DNA of 8,663 bases, from NCBI GenBank assembly GCA_041666525.1, contig JBAYGT010000034.1, forward strand, positions 1 through 8,663. Reading direction: 5' to 3'. The notes under the pieces are model-generated. The model saw only the letters and a program-made list of their open reading frames with translations. It had not been told where the DNA came from and ran no database searches. Source of the stretch: JBAXTZ01 sp041666525 (GTDB lineage Bacteria; Bacillota; Negativicutes; JBAXTZ01). This document shows positions 6,762 through 8,663 of this stretch, one piece after another; within the stretch, counting starts at the first letter, position 1, and each line of letters opens with the position of its first letter. The position numbers were made by a program, and so were the translations under genes.

Positions 6762-8270
6762 CTATTTATCCGAGTTTAGCGCTGCTGCATCAACAAAAAA
6801 CTTTTCCAGACCTTTTGCAATACCGCGTGCGACTTTTTCTTGGAATTCACTGTCCAGCAACTTTTTTTCCTCGGCAGCATTACTAATAAAAGCTACTTCA
6901 ACCAGTATCGAAGGCATTACGGTATGTTTTAGAACATAAAAATTGGCACGACTGACACCGCGATTTTCCAGAGCAGTTTGCTTTAAAACAGCTGTCTGCA
7001 CTGAGGATGCCAGTAAGCCGTCAAAATTGGTCTTTGGATAATAAAAAGTGCTGGTACCGCCAACGCTATGATCACGAAACGAATCAGCATGAATACAGAC
7101 AAATACATCCGCCTTATTTACATTAGCAACCTCTGCCCGTGCCTCGAGTTCGTCGGCATCATCGGCATTTGGTGCGAATACATCCCGGTCATCGGCTCTG
7201 GAAATAAATACTGTGCTACCGCTTTTTTCCAACAATTCCTTCAATTCCAACGCAATCGGCAAGGTAACGTCGCCCTCGTGCGTACCTTGCAACCCGATTG
7301 CGCCCGGATCACTGCCACCATGGCCGGGATCAATACAAATTTTCTTCCCCCTAAGGCCCGCTGTAAATTTCAGATTAGCCACGGGTACTGGTTTTACAAT
7401 ATCTAACACCAATCGCCAAGGTTTATTGTTGACACGGTCTTCGCGTAACACAAAAAAATTGTAACAGTCAGCTTGAACTTTCTGTTGTAACGCAACTGTA
7501 AGTTTAAGCGTGTTTTTATCTAATTGTGTCATTTCAATGTTTTTTGCGACCGAATCGCTAAATTTTAGCTGTTTGGACGATTTACTAGTAAATTGAACAT
7601 TTGCTAAGATTGCCTGTAATTGATTGATTGTACCATCGGCCGGTTGTATCCCCTCTGCCAGCCGATACGGACCACTCAAATCGAATACCACCCGCAATTT
7701 TTTTGCGCCATTTACATCTGGTAGTAACGACCAGCGAATATCAGTTATTTGCACCACGCCATAATCAGCCTGTAATCTGGTTTGCGTCATCGCAGGCGCA
7801 AAAGTACTCGGATGAATTGGTTTAATAACATCCACTACAATTCGCCAAGGTTTACTATTATTTTTATCTTCCTTCAACACAAATACATTCAAACTGCTGG
7901 TATCAGAATTTTCCGGTAAATTGACTAATAGTTTTACTGTGCTACCGCTAGATTGCAATTCAAGGCTTCGCGCAATGTCGTCAGACAGTTTAATAGTCTT
8001 TTGCGCACTTGCTGCGATTGACAAATTCTTAAATACTCCGCTTATTAGCAATTGATTTTTTATCGTCTGAGAATACCCACCATTGCGCACATCATACGGA
8101 CCGTCCAGATCAAACACCATTCGCAAAGTCTGCGCGCTATCTGTATCTGGCATCATTGACCAGCGAACATTAGTAATTTGCGGTCCAGCCGCCAAAACAG
8201 AACCGCCCCAAATGGCAAGTAACAATATTAATATGTAAATAATATTTGTTTTGAATTTTCTTACAAACAC
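6762..8270 (-). CDS. Exported N-acetylmuramoyl-L-alanine amidase with two tandem AMIN-like modules
   Basis: A 502-residue peptidoglycan hydrolase that cleaves the bond between N-acetylmuramic acid and the stem peptide. Residues 1-28 form a clear signal peptide (RKFK, a hydrophobic core ILILLLAIW, and VLAA). Two homologous modules of about 122 residues follow: 31-152 (ITNVRWSMMPD ... FVLKEDKNNSKPWRIVVDVIKP) and 174-295 (ITDIRWSLLPD ... FVLREDRVNNKPWRLVLDIVKP). I read these as AMIN-like envelope-targeting domains. The Amidase_3 domain spans about 309-490, with zinc ligands His317 (IDPGHGG), Glu332 (THEGD) and His394 (CIHADS) and catalytic Glu458 (LVEVAF). The GTG at 8270 was chosen because GGGG lies 6 bases upstream, the signal peptide then starts cleanly, and it is about 25 bases below the predicted transcription start. 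The frame stays open to 8363, but that stretch lies in the promoter and intron. First gene of the operon; AmiC-like, though a CwlD-type role is possible. Confidence 0.92.
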   Translation of the reverse strand: MFVRKFKTNIIYILILLLAIWGGSVLAAGPQITNVRWSMMPDTDSAQTLRMVFDLDGPYDVRNGGYSQTIKNQLLISGVFKNLSIAASAQKTIKLSDDIARSLELQSSGSTVKLLVNLPENSDTSSLNVFVLKEDKNNSKPWRIVVDVIKPIHPSTFAPAMTQTRLQADYGVVQITDIRWSLLPDVNGAKKLRVVFDLSGPYRLAEGIQPADGTINQLQAILANVQFTSKSSKQLKFSDSVAKNIEMTQLDKNTLKLTVALQQKVQADCYNFFVLREDRVNNKPWRLVLDIVKPVPVANLKFTAGLRGKKICIDPGHGGSDPGAIGLQGTHEGDVTLPIALELKELLEKSGSTVFISRADDRDVFAPNADDADELEARAEVANVNKADVFVCIHADSFRDHSVGGTSTFYYPKTNFDGLLASSVQTAVLKQTALENRGVSRANFYVLKHTVMPSILVEVAFISNAAEEKKLLDSEFQEKVARGIAKGLEKFFVDAAALNSDK

Positions 8271-8301
8271 CGTCAACCCCACTGCCAAAATATTCTCTAG
8301 A

Positions 8302-8330
8302 ATTATAACACGATTGCTAATACTAATAAA
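8302..8330 (-). promoter_or_regulatory. Predicted sigma-A/sigma-70 promoter with extended -10
   Basis: On the minus strand TGTTATAAT at 8310-8302 is a perfect extended -10 (TGn plus TATAAT). Seventeen bases upstream lies TTTATT (8330-8325), a weak -35 matching three of six positions, which is common when the -10 is extended. Transcription should start near 8295, giving a leader of about 25 bases to the GTG at 8270. It is the only strong promoter I see for the eight-gene run. Its upstream edge is only 14 bases from the end of the intron. Confidence 0.72.
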
Positions 8331-8385
8331 GAAACTCCCGACAATCGAGTAGGAGTCTGACAATTAATTTATCAGCCGACCTCTC

Positions 8386-8411
8386 ACACCACCTTCGGTA
8401 TACGGCGGTTC
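8386..8411 (-). other. Broken group II intron domain V (right copy)
   Basis: Compared with the left copy, ten bases (CGGTACGTAC on the minus strand) are missing just after the CCGAA of the upper stem and loop. The loss removes the 3' arm of the upper stem, the two-base CG bulge that binds catalytic metal, and the top pairs of the lower stem. The remaining GGTGG can pair only with the base of the domain. Such a domain V should be catalytically dead. Confidence 0.85.
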
Positions 8412-8543
8412 AGTAAATTAAGCACAGGTTCTCGTATCGCTTGAGTATATTATCATATCCCAGCGTTTCGAGATGTTCACTCGTAAGCGTTCTATGCAGA
8501 ATAGGGCTACTGGCAATCCGCCAGTAGCCTTTTCTTGTGTTTG
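8410..8543 (-). pseudogene. Group II intron maturase, C-terminal remnant (right)
   Basis: About 43 codons of the maturase tail remain, from NTRKGYWRIASSPILHRTL to RYENLCLIY, ending at the TGA (8412-8410) next to domain V. The protein sequence is identical to the left copy where both exist. The upstream part was replaced by the IS3-family element at about 8542, so no start codon or catalytic domain survives. Confidence 0.86.
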
Positions 8544-8663
8544 GATCGTCAACGCTTAATGATACAAAAATTATAAGGACAATGATCTGAATTCAGCCGG
8601 TGTTAGATAATTCAGCGACCCGTGAATTCTGCTGTTGTTGAACCAAGTTACATACTCATCCAA
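8542..8663 (-). mobile_element. 3' end of an IS3-family insertion sequence (partial)
   Basis: The segment carries the transposase C-terminus followed by about 29 bases to the junction with the intron remnant. Read outward-in on the plus strand, the IS end would begin TGGATCGTCAACG at 8542, consistent with the 5'-TG...CA-3' termini usual in this family. The other end, and hence the inverted repeat and any target duplication, lies outside the window, so the exact boundary is inferred within 2 bases. Confidence 0.75.
8571..8663 (-). CDS. IS3-family transposase (OrfB), C-terminal 30 residues only
   Basis: The frame enters from the window edge and reads LDEYVTWFNNSRIHGSLNYL followed by TPAEFRSLSL and a TAA at 8573-8571. 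The W-FNN-R-H-SL-Y-TP-EF pattern is the well-known end of the rve/integrase-core transposase of IS3-family elements, just after the catalytic DDE glutamate helix. The catalytic residues lie beyond the window. Whether the full gene is intact cannot be judged from here. Confidence 0.87.
   Translation of the reverse strand: MDEYVTWFNNSRIHGSLNYLTPAEFRSLSL

Larger units (their letters stand above)
8344..8543 (-). mobile_element. Group IIC intron 3' fragment, right copy, with damaged domain V
   Basis: On the minus strand this holds a maturase tail (8543-8410), a domain V from which 10 bases are missing, and domain VI ending in CCTACTCGAT at 8344, the usual 3' terminus of this intron class. The 5' part is gone: at 8543/8542 the sequence changes abruptly into the end of an IS3-family element. 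With no 5' half and a broken catalytic domain, the copy cannot splice in cis. The 3' flank is the promoter region of the amidase operon, so the intron had inserted between an upstream transcription unit and this promoter. Confidence 0.87.
8362..8543 (-). repeat. Direct repeat, right copy (intron 3' region)
   Basis: The counterpart of bases 1-192, same orientation, offset by about 8.36 kb. It is identical except for one silent base at 8485 and the 10-base deletion in domain V near 8393-8394. Confidence 0.95.

Noticed and set aside
8271..8343. A riboswitch, T-box or attenuator leader before the operon.
   Set aside because: Only about 25 bases separate the predicted transcription start from the GTG, too short for such an element, and no hairpin with a T-run is present.
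8271..8363. Extending the amidase to a TTG at 8363.
   Set aside because: That stretch contains the -10 element and intron domain VI. The GTG at 8270 has a GGGG site 6 bases upstream and gives a clean signal peptide.

Overview
The window looks like chromosomal DNA of a low-to-moderate GC Bacillota (Firmicutes). Gene order thiL-tsaE-tsaB-rimI-tsaD, GTG starts with clear Shine-Dalgarno sites, and group IIC intron debris all fit that phylum. An exported amidase with AMIN-like modules would suit an outer-membrane-bearing lineage such as Negativicutes, but that narrower placement is inference. Everything I can call lies on the minus strand, so the natural reading direction is from base 8663 to base 1.

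Layout in transcription order. 8663-8542: the 3' end of an IS3-family insertion sequence, with the last 30 residues of its transposase. 8543-8344: the 3' end of a group IIC intron (maturase tail, damaged domain V, domain VI, intron 3' terminus), cut off upstream by the IS. 8330-8302: an extended -10 promoter starting only 14 bp beyond the intron end. 8270-392: eight tightly packed genes, with gaps of 9 bp or less or overlaps: an exported AMIN-type N-acetylmuramoyl-L-alanine amidase, thiL, tsaE, tsaB, rimI, tsaD, guaA and an uncharacterised SAM-dependent methyltransferase. 382-344: a strong intrinsic-terminator hairpin. 336-1: a second group IIC intron copy that begins 7 bases after the hairpin and runs off the window.

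The core of the operon is the t6A tRNA-modification set TsaE, TsaB and TsaD. TsaC, which makes the threonylcarbamoyl-adenylate substrate, is not here. RimI sits in its usual place between tsaB and tsaD. ThiL (thiamine diphosphate synthesis), GuaA (GMP synthesis) and the amidase (cell-wall hydrolysis) are functionally unrelated housekeeping genes that appear to share the transcript. The last gene, a methyltransferase of unknown target, overlaps guaA by an ATGA junction.

The unusual part is the border. The operon is bracketed by two near-identical, same-orientation intron fragments (1-192 and 8362-8543). They differ by one synonymous base and a 10-base deletion that removes part of catalytic domain V in the right copy. 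The left copy keeps an intact domain V but has lost most of its interior: about 100 bases of domain I are fused directly to the maturase tail. Both therefore look dead in cis; the left one could be a miniature, ORF-less intron derivative. No tRNA, rRNA, riboswitch or CRISPR array was seen, and no plus-strand gene is supported.
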